Source of the DNA: Radiobacillus kanasensis
GTDB taxonomy: Bacteria > Bacillota > Bacilli > Bacillales > Amphibacillaceae
Assembly: GCF_021049245.1 (NCBI RefSeq)
Contig: NZ_CP088020.1
Coordinates: 372,001 to 436,000, forward strand
DNA: 64,000 nucleotides
Reading direction: 5' to 3'
Shown here: positions 8,345 through 15,831 of the stretch, one piece after another
Position numbering within the stretch: position 1 is the first letter of the stretch
Layout of the letters: the number at the start of each line of letters is the position of its first letter
Position numbers and translations under genes: made by a program
Notes under the pieces: generated by a model
Told to the model about the DNA's origin: nothing
Seen by the model: the letters and a program-made list of their open reading frames with translations, nothing else
The model's database searches: none

Positions 8345-9217
8345 CTATTTAGTTTGAAAAAATTTGATAAGCGCTTGAGTTCCGCTGTTTTCTTCGCCTT
8401 CAGAAGCTAATTTTTCATACAGAGAAAGAGATAGCTCTAACCCTGGGGTAGTCAACCCAAGCTCTTGTGCAGATTCAATCGCAATTTTCATATCTTTAAT
8501 AAAATGCTTAATATAAAAACCTGGCTCGTAATTCCCTGCAATCATTCTTGGAGCCAGATTGTTTAATGACCAGCTTCCTGCTGCTCCAGTCGTAATGCTA
8601 TCTAATACTTTACTAGGATTTAACCCAGCCTTTTGGGCATATGTAATAGCTTCACAAACCCCGATCATATTGGAGGCGATCGTAATTTGATTACTCATTT
8701 TGGTATGCTGACCTGAACCGGCTGGTCCTTGCAATTGGATGTTTTCTCCCATTACTTGAAAAATAGGAAGCATTTCTTGAAAGGCTTCTGTTTCACCACC
8801 GACCATAATCGCAAGCGTTCCGTTACGAGCACCGACGTCTCCACCGGATACAGGAGCGTCTAACACATGAAGATTCTTCATGTGTGCTTTTTGAAAAATT
8901 CTTTGAGCAAGGGATGGCTTAGACGTTGTCATATCGATGAGATAAGCACCTGGTTTTGCATGTTCTAATAGCCCATCTTTACCTAGGTACACCTCTTCCA
9001 CATCTGACGGATAACCAACTATCGTAACCATAACATCCGATGCTTCTGCCAGTTCCTTGACGGATTCCTTCCAAGTAGCCCCTAATTCGATGAGAGACTT
9101 TGCTTTACTCTTTGTTCGTGTATATATGTTTAAAGCATAACCAGCTTGCAATAAATTTGCAGCCATACTGCTTCCCATTACTCCCGTTCCGATAAACCCA
9201 ATTGTTTTTGCACTCAT
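8345..9217 (-). CDS. ykwC: 3-hydroxyisobutyrate dehydrogenase-family NAD(P)-dependent oxidoreductase (YkwC-like)
   Basis: 290 residues. The N-terminal Rossmann domain has GFIGTGVMGSSMA, followed by the family substrate motif DAPVSGGDVGARNGTLAIMVGG (about residues 118-140), the catalytic-lysine region GSGQHTKMSNQ and the helical C-terminal domain. It reads almost identically to B. subtilis YkwC in the conserved blocks. Beta-hydroxyacid dehydrogenases oxidise short hydroxyacids such as 3-hydroxyisobutyrate or tartronate semialdehyde; the substrate here is unknown. An SD (GAGGAGAG) precedes ATG 9217. First gene of a two-gene unit with the methyltransferase. Confidence 0.92.
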   Translation of the reverse strand: MSAKTIGFIGTGVMGSSMAANLLQAGYALNIYTRTKSKAKSLIELGATWKESVKELAEASDVMVTIVGYPSDVEEVYLGKDGLLEHAKPGAYLIDMTTSKPSLAQRIFQKAHMKNLHVLDAPVSGGDVGARNGTLAIMVGGETEAFQEMLPIFQVMGENIQLQGPAGSGQHTKMSNQITIASNMIGVCEAITYAQKAGLNPSKVLDSITTGAAGSWSLNNLAPRMIAGNYEPGFYIKHFIKDMKIAIESAQELGLTTPGLELSLSLYEKLASEGEENSGTQALIKFFQTK

Positions 9218-9334
9218 TACAGTCTCTCCTCCTTCATCGTCTAAGTTGTTATTATTCTACAAATGGGGGTCAAATTCCTTTAGAAAAAATGACTGGTGGT
9301 TGCTGAAAATCCTTCACATGACACAAAGGAATAA

Positions 9335-9485
9335 GCGGACTTTGTTCAACAAACATTCATAAAGGCGGTAGAAATTGAGACGGAATGGGCTGGCCACATG
9401 ATCGGCAAAGTCAGATTTCTTTGAACAAAAATCTCGTCAATATACAAAAGTGAATGACGCAGGTAACGGCTTTGATGATCTGTAA
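9335..9485 (+). pseudogene. Relic of class I ribonucleotide reductase beta subunit (NrdB/NrdF type)
   Basis: Two short protein segments in different frames match the beta subunit in the right order. One, from 9335, reads ADFVQQTFIKAVEIETEWAG, followed by HMIG. The other, ending at the TAA at 9483-9485, contains KSDFFEQKSRQYTKVNDAG and then NGFDDL, the typical RNR beta C-terminus. About 60 residues normally separate them, so the gene has lost its 5' part and an internal piece and is frameshifted at about 9405. No start codon or SD exists. A terminator-like hairpin at 9504-9537 follows, as expected at the end of a once-functional gene. Recognition is from memory of family sequence. Confidence 0.6.
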
Positions 9486-9503
9486 AAGATAGTTTTGTGG
9501 AAA

Positions 9504-9537
9504 AAAAGAGATCAAATCACTATGATTTGGTCTCTTT
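9504..9537 (+). terminator. Terminator-like hairpin after the nrd relic
   Basis: AAAAGAGA-CAAATC pairs with GATTTG-TCTCTTTT. It is probably the surviving terminator of the decayed gene. Confidence 0.6.
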
Positions 9538-9587
9538 TAGTTGGTCCATGCCATACTTCATACCGTACGGACCTTCTCTTCTCAATC

Positions 9588-10185
9588 TCACAAGAAAAAG
9601 GTATGTACTTTATCATCGTCTACAGCATAATGCTGGTATGGTTGTTCGTTTTTAAATGCCAAGCATGCTTTTTCATCAATTCCATATCCTATAGATGCCT
9701 TTAATTGTTCTATTCCTTTTAGTAAATTATCCCGATCGTTCCATTGGCTAAAATGGACACTAACAACTAGATCCTTGCAAAGGCCTAATCCACTTCCGCT
9801 CCAAGGTAAACCGTCATCTGTATCATGTGGAGAGAGCAAAATGGTTTCGGGCATGATAAGAGCACCCGCAGAGTTTCCTGCTATTGGTGTTCCATCCCAA
9901 TACTTCCGTTGTATAACTTCTTTCAAAGAAGACTGAACGTAGCACTCATAGTAGGTTTTCGTATGCCCTCCACCAATGAAAATCCCAGTTGCTTGATTCA
10001 ACCTAGTCGTTGCTTCTGATAAGTCATATAAATGGTCTGGATGGAGAACGATCGTATCAATTTGATCAGGTTGAAGTCCTAGGCTTAACCAGTGTTTTGT
10101 GTAGTTTGGCTACTTCGATAAAATTCCGTTGCACTTTCGCTTGATTTAAGTTGCCACCGAGCATGAAGAGATAGCGATTAGCCAT
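9588..10185 (-). pseudogene. Disrupted peptidase S51 (dipeptidase E / cyanophycinase-like) gene
   Basis: A good SD (AGGAGG) and ATG at 10185 begin MANRYLFMLGGNLNQAKVQ, followed by RNFIEVA, but that frame soon stops. The protein resumes in another frame as YTKHWLSLGLQPDQIDTIVL and continues through FIGGGHTKTYYE and the nucleophile motif GNSAGAL to the end at 9588. The break is near 10080-10100. The roughly 25 residues expected between the two segments are missing, so there is both a deletion and a frameshift. S51 peptidases are Ser-dependent (the GNSAG serine) and cleave Asp-containing dipeptides or related substrates. It lies beside the nrd relic, so 9.3-10.2 kb is a decaying stretch. Confidence 0.75.
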
Positions 10186-10294
10186 GGGAGTATTCCTCCT
10201 TTTCAAAAGAGCATATCATAAGGCGAATACATTTACATCCGTACGCAGATATCTTACGATAAAGACACTTGTTTTGCATGGAGGAGAAAGCAAA

Positions 10295-10744
10295 ATGGAA
10301 TGGATGTACAAGCACTTTGAACAGCTGACGACGACAGAGTTATACCAAATTATAAAAGCAAGGATAGATGTATTCGTTTTAGAGCAGGAATGTGCCTACT
10401 CTGAACTGGACAACCACGATCAAGCCTCGACCCATTTATTTTTACATAACGGCGAAGAAGTCATCGCTTACGCAAGACTTTTGCCAAAAGGCACTACCTA
10501 TTCTCAAGCTTCCTTCGGCAGGGTGCTGGTAAATCAGAATTACCGAGGTGGAGGACATGCCAAAGAACTATTACAGCGTTCCATTGATTATATCCTGAAG
10601 GAATGGGATGAAGAAGAAATAAAAATTCAAGGCCAAGAGTACTTGCGACATTTTTATAGTTCGTTTGGGTTTGAAGAAATCTCGGATGTGTATTTGGAAG
10701 ATGGTATTCCCCATGTTGATATGATCCTGAACCAGAAAAGGTAA
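10295..10744 (+). CDS. GNAT family N-acetyltransferase, ElaA type
   Basis: 149 residues from ATG 10295 with a GGAGGAG SD; the frame extends 37 codons upstream into the divergent promoter region without an SD. ElaA signatures are visible: TTTELYQIIKARIDVFVLEQ, then CAYSELDNHDQ, then the acetyl-CoA-binding loop VNQNYRGGGHAKELL. The substrate is unknown for this family. It is divergent from the broken S51 gene and looks monocistronic. Confidence 0.9.
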   Translation: MEWMYKHFEQLTTTELYQIIKARIDVFVLEQECAYSELDNHDQASTHLFLHNGEEVIAYARLLPKGTTYSQASFGRVLVNQNYRGGGHAKELLQRSIDYILKEWDEEEIKIQGQEYLRHFYSSFGFEEISDVYLEDGIPHVDMILNQKR

Positions 10745-10848
10745 AAGACCAATTACCGTCATTTCCATAATCTAAATCTGTTGAGGAAGTTATTTGCGGT
10801 TATACTAATATTGCCCCATTAAGACAAATTGTCAGGAGGCGATAAAAA

Positions 10849-11553
10849 GTGATTAGCCGTGATGAGGTCGATCAGTGTAGGACTATGCTCATGGAGCGTC
10901 GAAGTGAGCTTAAAAGCGAATTAGAGGATCACTTCGGAACAGAATTTGAATTAATCAAAGAGTCGATGAGTGAGTTATCGAACTACGATAACCATCCAGG
11001 TGATCATGGTACAGAGCTCTATGAACGAGAGAAGGACATTGCCTTAAATGATCATCATGAAAAAGAGTGGCGTGATGTTAATTATGCTCTTGAGGCAATC
11101 GAAAACGGATCGTATGGGAAGTGTGAGGAGTGCGGGAAAGATATCCCTGTTGAAAGACTGTATGCATTGCCAACAGCAACTCGTTGTATCCAACACACTC
11201 AAGAGCCGTATATCTCTTCCTCTCGTCCGGTAGAAGAGGATGTCATCCATCCGAGCATTACGGAAATGGAATCCTCCGTCGATGAAGAAGAATCGACGGC
11301 ATTTGATCCTGAAGATGCTTGGCAACGAGTAAGTGCATGGGGTACTTCCGAAACTCCATCCGATTTCTATAATACGGATAAAAACTACAATGATATGTTC
11401 TTCCATTCCGGAGAAATGATTGGAAGTGCTGAAGAGATTGAAGGATTTATCATTACGGATATGGATGGGAATTATGACGGGGTAAACCTAGACCATGAAA
11501 TGTATGAAGACTATTTAGACCAAAACGAGGTCAATAGTATATTGTATAGCTAA
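10849..11553 (+). CDS. yteA: YteA-family DksA/TraR-type zinc-finger protein
   Basis: 234 residues from GTG 10849, with an SD AGGAGG eight bases upstream. An N-terminal coiled-coil helix pair (about 1-85) contains the YDNHPGDHGTELYEREKD block conserved in YteA. A C4-type finger follows, with KCEECGKDI and CIQHTQ (CxxC...CxxH), then an acidic C-terminal half. DksA-like proteins bind the RNA polymerase secondary channel; the YteA branch in Bacillus is annotated as a sporulation-associated regulator, but its target is not established. It ends at a strong terminator. Confidence 0.9.
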   Translation: MISRDEVDQCRTMLMERRSELKSELEDHFGTEFELIKESMSELSNYDNHPGDHGTELYEREKDIALNDHHEKEWRDVNYALEAIENGSYGKCEECGKDIPVERLYALPTATRCIQHTQEPYISSSRPVEEDVIHPSITEMESSVDEEESTAFDPEDAWQRVSAWGTSETPSDFYNTDKNYNDMFFHSGEMIGSAEEIEGFIITDMDGNYDGVNLDHEMYEDYLDQNEVNSILYS

Positions 11554-11583
11554 CAAAGAGGGCGGCATCTGTCGCCCTCTTTG
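11554..11583 (+). terminator. Terminator of yteA
   Basis: Perfect 11-bp stem, CAAAGAGGGCG (11554-11564) with CGCCCTCTTTG (11573-11583). Confidence 0.8.
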
Positions 11584-11701
11584 TCCTGTGTTTTGTAAAT
11601 GGTATTTTATAAAGCTTTTGGGTCTTTTAAAACAAATAATAATGTGAAACCTTATATTTTCATGTTCGTATATATGCTATATGAAAGAGGAGGATGTTCC
11701 A

Positions 11702-11908
11702 ATGACAGAACATAAAGGCTGTATTAAATGTGGGAGTAAAGATGCGGGTAAAAAGGAAGTATCGATGAGTGGTACAGGGCTATCCAAGATGTTTGATGTA
11801 CAACATAACCAATTTGTCGTAGTCTTTTGTAAGCAATGTGGCTATTCTGAGTTTTATAACAAACAAAGCTCAGCAGGAAGTAACATTTTAGATTTGTTTT
11901 TTGGATGA
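11702..11908 (+). CDS. Small zinc-ribbon protein
   Basis: 68 residues from ATG 11702 (SD GAGGAGG; an in-frame ATG seven codons earlier lacks spacing for an SD). Two CxxC pairs, CIKCG near the N-terminus and CKQCG at about 48, form a zinc ribbon around a GTGLSKMFDVQ segment. This matches the short nucleic-acid-binding zinc-ribbon proteins common in Bacillaceae whose role is unknown. It is monocistronic, ending at 11916-11948. Confidence 0.8.
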   Translation: MTEHKGCIKCGSKDAGKKEVSMSGTGLSKMFDVQHNQFVVVFCKQCGYSEFYNKQSSAGSNILDLFFG

Positions 11909-11915
11909 TAAAGAG

Positions 11916-11948
11916 AAAGGATTGGGCCAGATGGCACCAATCCTTTTT
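11916..11948. terminator. Bidirectional terminator
   Basis: AAAGGATTGG (11916-11925) pairs with CCAATCCTTT (11937-11946), followed by TT; the reverse strand reads TTTCTCTTT. It serves the zinc-ribbon gene and possibly htrA. Confidence 0.8.
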
Positions 11949-11964
11949 CATCTATAATGAATAC

Positions 11965-11997
11965 CCTCTGGGAAAAAAGGGGGGGAGTCCCCAGAGG
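11965..11997 (-). terminator. Hairpin downstream of htrA
   Basis: CCTCTGGG (11965-11972) pairs with CCCAGAGG (11990-11997) around a G-run/A-run loop. It is probably a 3' stabiliser or terminator of the minus-strand htrA transcript. Confidence 0.5.
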
Positions 11998-12011
11998 ATA
12001 GGTTCACTTAA

Positions 12012-13367
12012 TTATTGTTGTTGACTTTGTTCTTGATTTTGCGCTGCTAATGTTAACGAAGTTGTTTGTTGCTGTCCATCGCGGTAATAGGTGATATCGA
12101 TTTTATCTCCTATTTCGGTATTTTCGTATAGATACTGCTTCAAGACGAGCATATTCGTGATTGCTTTATCATTAATTTTTGTAATCACGTCATATTTTTG
12201 CAAGGATGCTTGATCTGCTGGTGAATTTACTTGAACATCTGCAACGACTACGCCATCTGTCACATCATTGCTTAAGTTCAAGGTTTGTTGTTTATGTCTT
12301 TCTGGTACAGTATTCAGTGCAATAGCACTTATACCCATGAACGGTCGTTCAACATGTCCGTTATCCTCTAGCTGTTGGATGATTGGTTTTGCTGTATCCA
12401 TTGGGATGGCAAACCCTATTCCTTCAACAGCTTCTTGAGCGATTTTCATCGAGTTAATACCGATTACTTCACCGTTTGCGTTAATTAACGCACCACCACT
12501 ATTACCAGGGTTGATAGCGGCATCTGTTTGGATGACCTCTGTTGTCCAGTCAGGCTGTCCGTCAGTGTTTAAGTCCATTTCAACGGAACGATTCAAACCA
12601 CTTATGATTCCTTTTGTAACGGAACCAGCAAATTCAGTTCCAAGTGGGTTCCCAATAGCGATGGCGGTTTGCCCTACTTGTAAATTCTCCGAAGATCCTA
12701 ACTTCGCTACTTGTTCTACTTTGCTGCCATCTATACGTAATACGGCTAAGTCGCTTAGTTGATCTCCGCCTAGTAATTCAGCTTCCACTTTATCTCCGTT
12801 GGCAAGTACGACTTCTAGTTCATTTGCACCTTCCACAACGTGATAGTTGGTTACCACATAGGCTTTACCGTCTTCTTCTTTGTAAATAACTCCGGATCCT
12901 GTTCCGGTAGCCTGTGATTCACTCCACAAACTAGCTTCTTGAATGTTGGAAACACCTACAACAGCTTCAGAGTTTTGCTCAATGGCTTGTTGCAGGGATT
13001 CTGGTTCTTCCTCTGCAGCTAATGTTTGAACGACGTCACTGGAAGCGGATGTCTCTTCGTCTACTTCACTAGACTGTTCCGTTGGAGTGGTTTCGTTCTC
13101 ATCATCTAAAGGTATAACACCTGTAGTGATTAAACCTGTACCGACTAGTGCCACAACTAAACCGCCGACTACACTGCTTAGTAACATTTTGAAGGTGCCA
13201 GCAGATTTTTGAGTCTGTTTTTCTTCTGTCTCAGACTTAGAGGTTTCCACTTGTACAGGTGAAGCAGAGGACGTCTCTTCGGGTCTTTCCTCCTCGTGGT
13301 TTGTTGTATCTTCACTATAAGAATGTAAATTTGGGTTCTCGTGATTTTCATGATCTTTATAATCCAT
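12012..13367 (-). CDS. htrA: HtrA/DegP-type membrane-anchored serine protease
   Basis: 451 residues. A hydrophilic, acidic N-terminal tail (1-58), one transmembrane helix (about 60-84), a Ser/Glu-rich linker, a trypsin-like protease domain with the triad His176 (NYHVVEG), Asp206 (QLSDLAVLRI) and Ser290 (NPGNSGGAL), and one PDZ domain (about 345-440) that ends in a Gln-rich tail. Such proteases degrade misfolded exported proteins on the outer face of the membrane. It lies divergent to a CssR/CssS-like pair, as htrB (yvtA) does in B. subtilis, so control by that system under secretion stress is likely. The three Bacillus paralogues cannot be told apart with certainty here. Confidence 0.93.
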   Translation of the reverse strand: MDYKDHENHENPNLHSYSEDTTNHEEERPEETSSASPVQVETSKSETEEKQTQKSAGTFKMLLSSVVGGLVVALVGTGLITTGVIPLDDENETTPTEQSSEVDEETSASSDVVQTLAAEEEPESLQQAIEQNSEAVVGVSNIQEASLWSESQATGTGSGVIYKEEDGKAYVVTNYHVVEGANELEVVLANGDKVEAELLGGDQLSDLAVLRIDGSKVEQVAKLGSSENLQVGQTAIAIGNPLGTEFAGSVTKGIISGLNRSVEMDLNTDGQPDWTTEVIQTDAAINPGNSGGALINANGEVIGINSMKIAQEAVEGIGFAIPMDTAKPIIQQLEDNGHVERPFMGISAIALNTVPERHKQQTLNLSNDVTDGVVVADVQVNSPADQASLQKYDVITKINDKAITNMLVLKQYLYENTEIGDKIDITYYRDGQQQTTSLTLAAQNQEQSQQQ

Positions 13368-13691
13368 TATGAAATCACACCTTTCTTCAAATTTTACGAG
13401 TTATAAAACTAAATTCCTGTTAAAAACCTTTGACAGGGTCAGCCAGGTCCAGCTCCACGGGCTAGATACTCTCGTCATAAGCAGTTATCCTACAGTTGCA
13501 AATTCCGTCACTTTCGGAGCCCTGCTAGATTTATTGAGTTTTTGTTTATCTCGTTGTACATTTCTTATTGTACGGAGCAGTTATGGCAATACTTTGGTAC
13601 AAATGTGTAAAAAGTGTGTAAAACGAAAAGATGGATTCACATTTAAGAAAGATGTGCGAAAATATAAGCAATTAATAGGGGGCGTAAAAAA
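13368..13691. other. Divergent htrA / cssRS regulatory region
   Basis: A 324-base gap between divergent promoters. It contains a direct repeat ATGTGTAAAAAGTGTGTAAA (about 13603-13622), which has the spacing of an OmpR-family operator, upstream of cssR. No gene-like ORF was seen. I could not place -10/-35 pairs reliably. Confidence 0.4.
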
Positions 13692-14390
13692 ATGATTCAA
13701 GCGAAGGTTGCTATTGTAGAAGATGATGCAAATATTCAAAACATCGTCCAAGCATACTTACAAAAGGATGGGTATGAAACCGTAGTAATGGATAATGCGG
13801 AAGATGCCTGGGACTATTGGAATAGTGGTAAAAGTGCGGATATGTGGATACTAGACATTATGCTTCCAGGAATGGATGGTTATGAATTATGTAAAAAGAT
13901 TCGAGATACGAGTGACGTTCCGATCATTATCATTTCGGCTAAAGATGAAGAAATTGATAAGATTTTAGGCTTAGAGTTAGGTGGAGATGATTATTTAACG
14001 AAGCCTTTTAGTCCTCGCGAATTAGTGGCTCGAGTAAAGCGCCTTTTTAAACGGGTGACGGTACAACGGGAGCCACAGGTGGAAAAAGAAGAGCTTCAGA
14101 TCGGTGAATTAATCGTAAAACTAGATGATCGTCGAATTGTCTGGGCGGGAGCAGAAGTAGAAGTGACAGCGAAGGAGTTTGATATGCTCTCCATCTTTGT
14201 ACGAAATCAAAATCGTGCATTCTCTCGAGAGGAGCTCCTTAAAAAAGTGTGGGGGGAAGACTATTTCGGAAGTGATCGGGCGGTGGATGATTTAATTAAA
14301 AGACTTCGAAAAAAACTGGACGGGCTTCCTATTGAAACCGTGTGGGGCTATGGCTATCGAATGAGGAGTGCGAGTGAGGATGAATCATGA
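13692..14390 (+). CDS. cssR: OmpR-family response regulator, CssR-like
   Basis: 232 residues. A receiver domain has the acidic pocket (ED at 10-12), phospho-acceptor Asp55 in MWILDIMLPGMDGYEL and conserved Lys at about 105 (YLTKPFSPREL). A C-terminal winged helix follows, with GSDRAVDDLIKRLRKKLDG and the ETVWGYGYRM ending. The WILDIMLP block and the VWGYGYRM end resemble B. subtilis CssR, which answers secretion stress. Divergent htrA and the overlapping kinase gene support that assignment. An SD (AGGGGGGCG) precedes ATG 13692. Confidence 0.85.
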   Translation: MIQAKVAIVEDDANIQNIVQAYLQKDGYETVVMDNAEDAWDYWNSGKSADMWILDIMLPGMDGYELCKKIRDTSDVPIIIISAKDEEIDKILGLELGGDDYLTKPFSPRELVARVKRLFKRVTVQREPQVEKEELQIGELIVKLDDRRIVWAGAEVEVTAKEFDMLSIFVRNQNRAFSREELLKKVWGEDYFGSDRAVDDLIKRLRKKLDGLPIETVWGYGYRMRSASEDES

Positions 14391-15721
14391 AACTACAATA
14401 TCAATTAAATGCAGCCTTTACGACGTTGCTAATTGTCATTATGTCTGTAACGGCATATACCATTTACTCCCTTCTTTTAAATTTGCTAATTCAAGATGAA
14501 CAGAGGCAGCTTCGGGCAAAAGGGGAGCTACTCGTCAGCATTTTGAATGACGAATACAATTCTGTAAATGTGCAACGATTTTTAAATGAGCAGGATTTGC
14601 AATTATTTATATATGACAGTAATTCCGACCAAATTTTGTTGTCCACCCTACCGTCAAATGTGACAAAGCACTGGGTGGAAAACTATGACCTAAGTTCAGA
14701 TGAACAACCGCTATGGCGTGCGGGTGATGAGCGATATGTCGTATCTAAAATTGCTTTCTATACCGAAATACCAGGTGCAGAGCTTGTCCTAGTGACGCCA
14801 TTAGATGACCTTCAAGCCGTACAGCATACCTTCATTTTTCGATTGTTAGTAGTTTTTCTGATTGGAGTATCTGCAGCCATTGCGTTGAGCTACTTATTGA
14901 CGAGACGTCTTGTTACACCACTCACGAGATTGAAGCACCAAATTAAAAAGATACAAAATCGCCAGTTTGATGATCTAAAGGAAATTGACGCGAGTGGAGA
15001 AATAAAAGAGGTAGAACAAAGTGTAATGGAAATGGCTCGTGAATTGGAGCGATATATCTCTTCTCAAAAGCAATTTTTCCAAAATGCTAGCCATGAGTTA
15101 AAAACACCATTAATGACTATCCAAGGCTATGCGGAAGGGATTAGAGATGGAGTTTTTACTGAATCCGATGCGGAACGCGGTTTAGATGTTGTCGTGCAAG
15201 AAATTAGTCGCTTAAAAAAGATAATTAATGAAATGATTCTACTCGCGAAGTTGGATAGTGAAGAGAATATATATGAAAAAGAACTGATAAAAGTAGAAGA
15301 ATTAATCACACTAATAGTAGAACGTGCTCTACCCTTGGCTAATGAACGCTCTATTTCCTTGGACTATGATACGAAGCTGGATACCTTATTAGAAGCGGAT
15401 AAAGAAAAGCTGCTGCAAGCATCGATGAACATCGTTTCGAATGCAGTACGACATGCGGAATCGAAGGTAGAGGTAAGAAGCTATGAGAAAAATGAGCGTG
15501 TGTACCTCACGGTAGCTGATGATGGCCCTGGAGTTAATGAAGACTTAATTCCACACCTCTTTCATCGCTTCGTAAAAGGAAAAGGTGGAGAAACAGGGCT
15601 CGGACTTGCGATTGCCAGAGCAATTATCGAACGCTCAGGTGGGGCGATTGCAGTAGAAACCTCTCATCTCGGTGGAGCGCTTTTCATCGTCTCTTTTCCC
15701 AAAAAGGAAAATGAGAAATAA
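14387..15721 (+). CDS. cssS: Sensor histidine kinase, CssS-like
   Basis: 444 residues; its ATG overlaps the cssR stop (ATGA). Two transmembrane helices (about 8-33 and 150-172) enclose an extracytoplasmic sensor of some 115 residues, followed by a HAMP linker, a HisKA domain with phospho-acceptor His236 (NASHELKTPLMTIQGY), and a HATPase with N-box NIVSNAVRHAESK, DDGPGVN (G1) and GETGLGLAIARAI (G2). It should sense an envelope signal and phosphorylate the paired regulator. The link to secretion stress is inferred from the divergent htrA and CssR likeness; the sensor domain itself does not closely recall CssS. Confidence 0.82.
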   Translation: MKLQYQLNAAFTTLLIVIMSVTAYTIYSLLLNLLIQDEQRQLRAKGELLVSILNDEYNSVNVQRFLNEQDLQLFIYDSNSDQILLSTLPSNVTKHWVENYDLSSDEQPLWRAGDERYVVSKIAFYTEIPGAELVLVTPLDDLQAVQHTFIFRLLVVFLIGVSAAIALSYLLTRRLVTPLTRLKHQIKKIQNRQFDDLKEIDASGEIKEVEQSVMEMARELERYISSQKQFFQNASHELKTPLMTIQGYAEGIRDGVFTESDAERGLDVVVQEISRLKKIINEMILLAKLDSEENIYEKELIKVEELITLIVERALPLANERSISLDYDTKLDTLLEADKEKLLQASMNIVSNAVRHAESKVEVRSYEKNERVYLTVADDGPGVNEDLIPHLFHRFVKGKGGETGLGLAIARAIIERSGGAIAVETSHLGGALFIVSFPKKENEK

Positions 15722-15730
15722 GGGCAAGAT

Positions 15731-15769
15731 TTGACAATTATATATACATTTATAAAAGTGTGCTATAAT
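15731..15769 (+). promoter_or_regulatory. Probable typA promoter (extended -10)
   Basis: TGCTATAAT at 15761-15769 is a perfect extended -10. TTGACA at 15731-15736 lies 27 bases upstream, too far for a standard -35; the hexamer at normal spacing is TATATA. Probable sigma-A promoter for typA. Confidence 0.5.
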
Positions 15770-15831
15770 GGGCTAGTTGTAAAATCGGAAATGAGCATGT
15801 CAATTCAATACCTAGAGGAGAGTAAGGAAAT

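Noticed and set aside
15731..15736. TTGACA as the -35 of typA
   Set aside because: 27 bases from the TATAAT; spacing is outside the working range.
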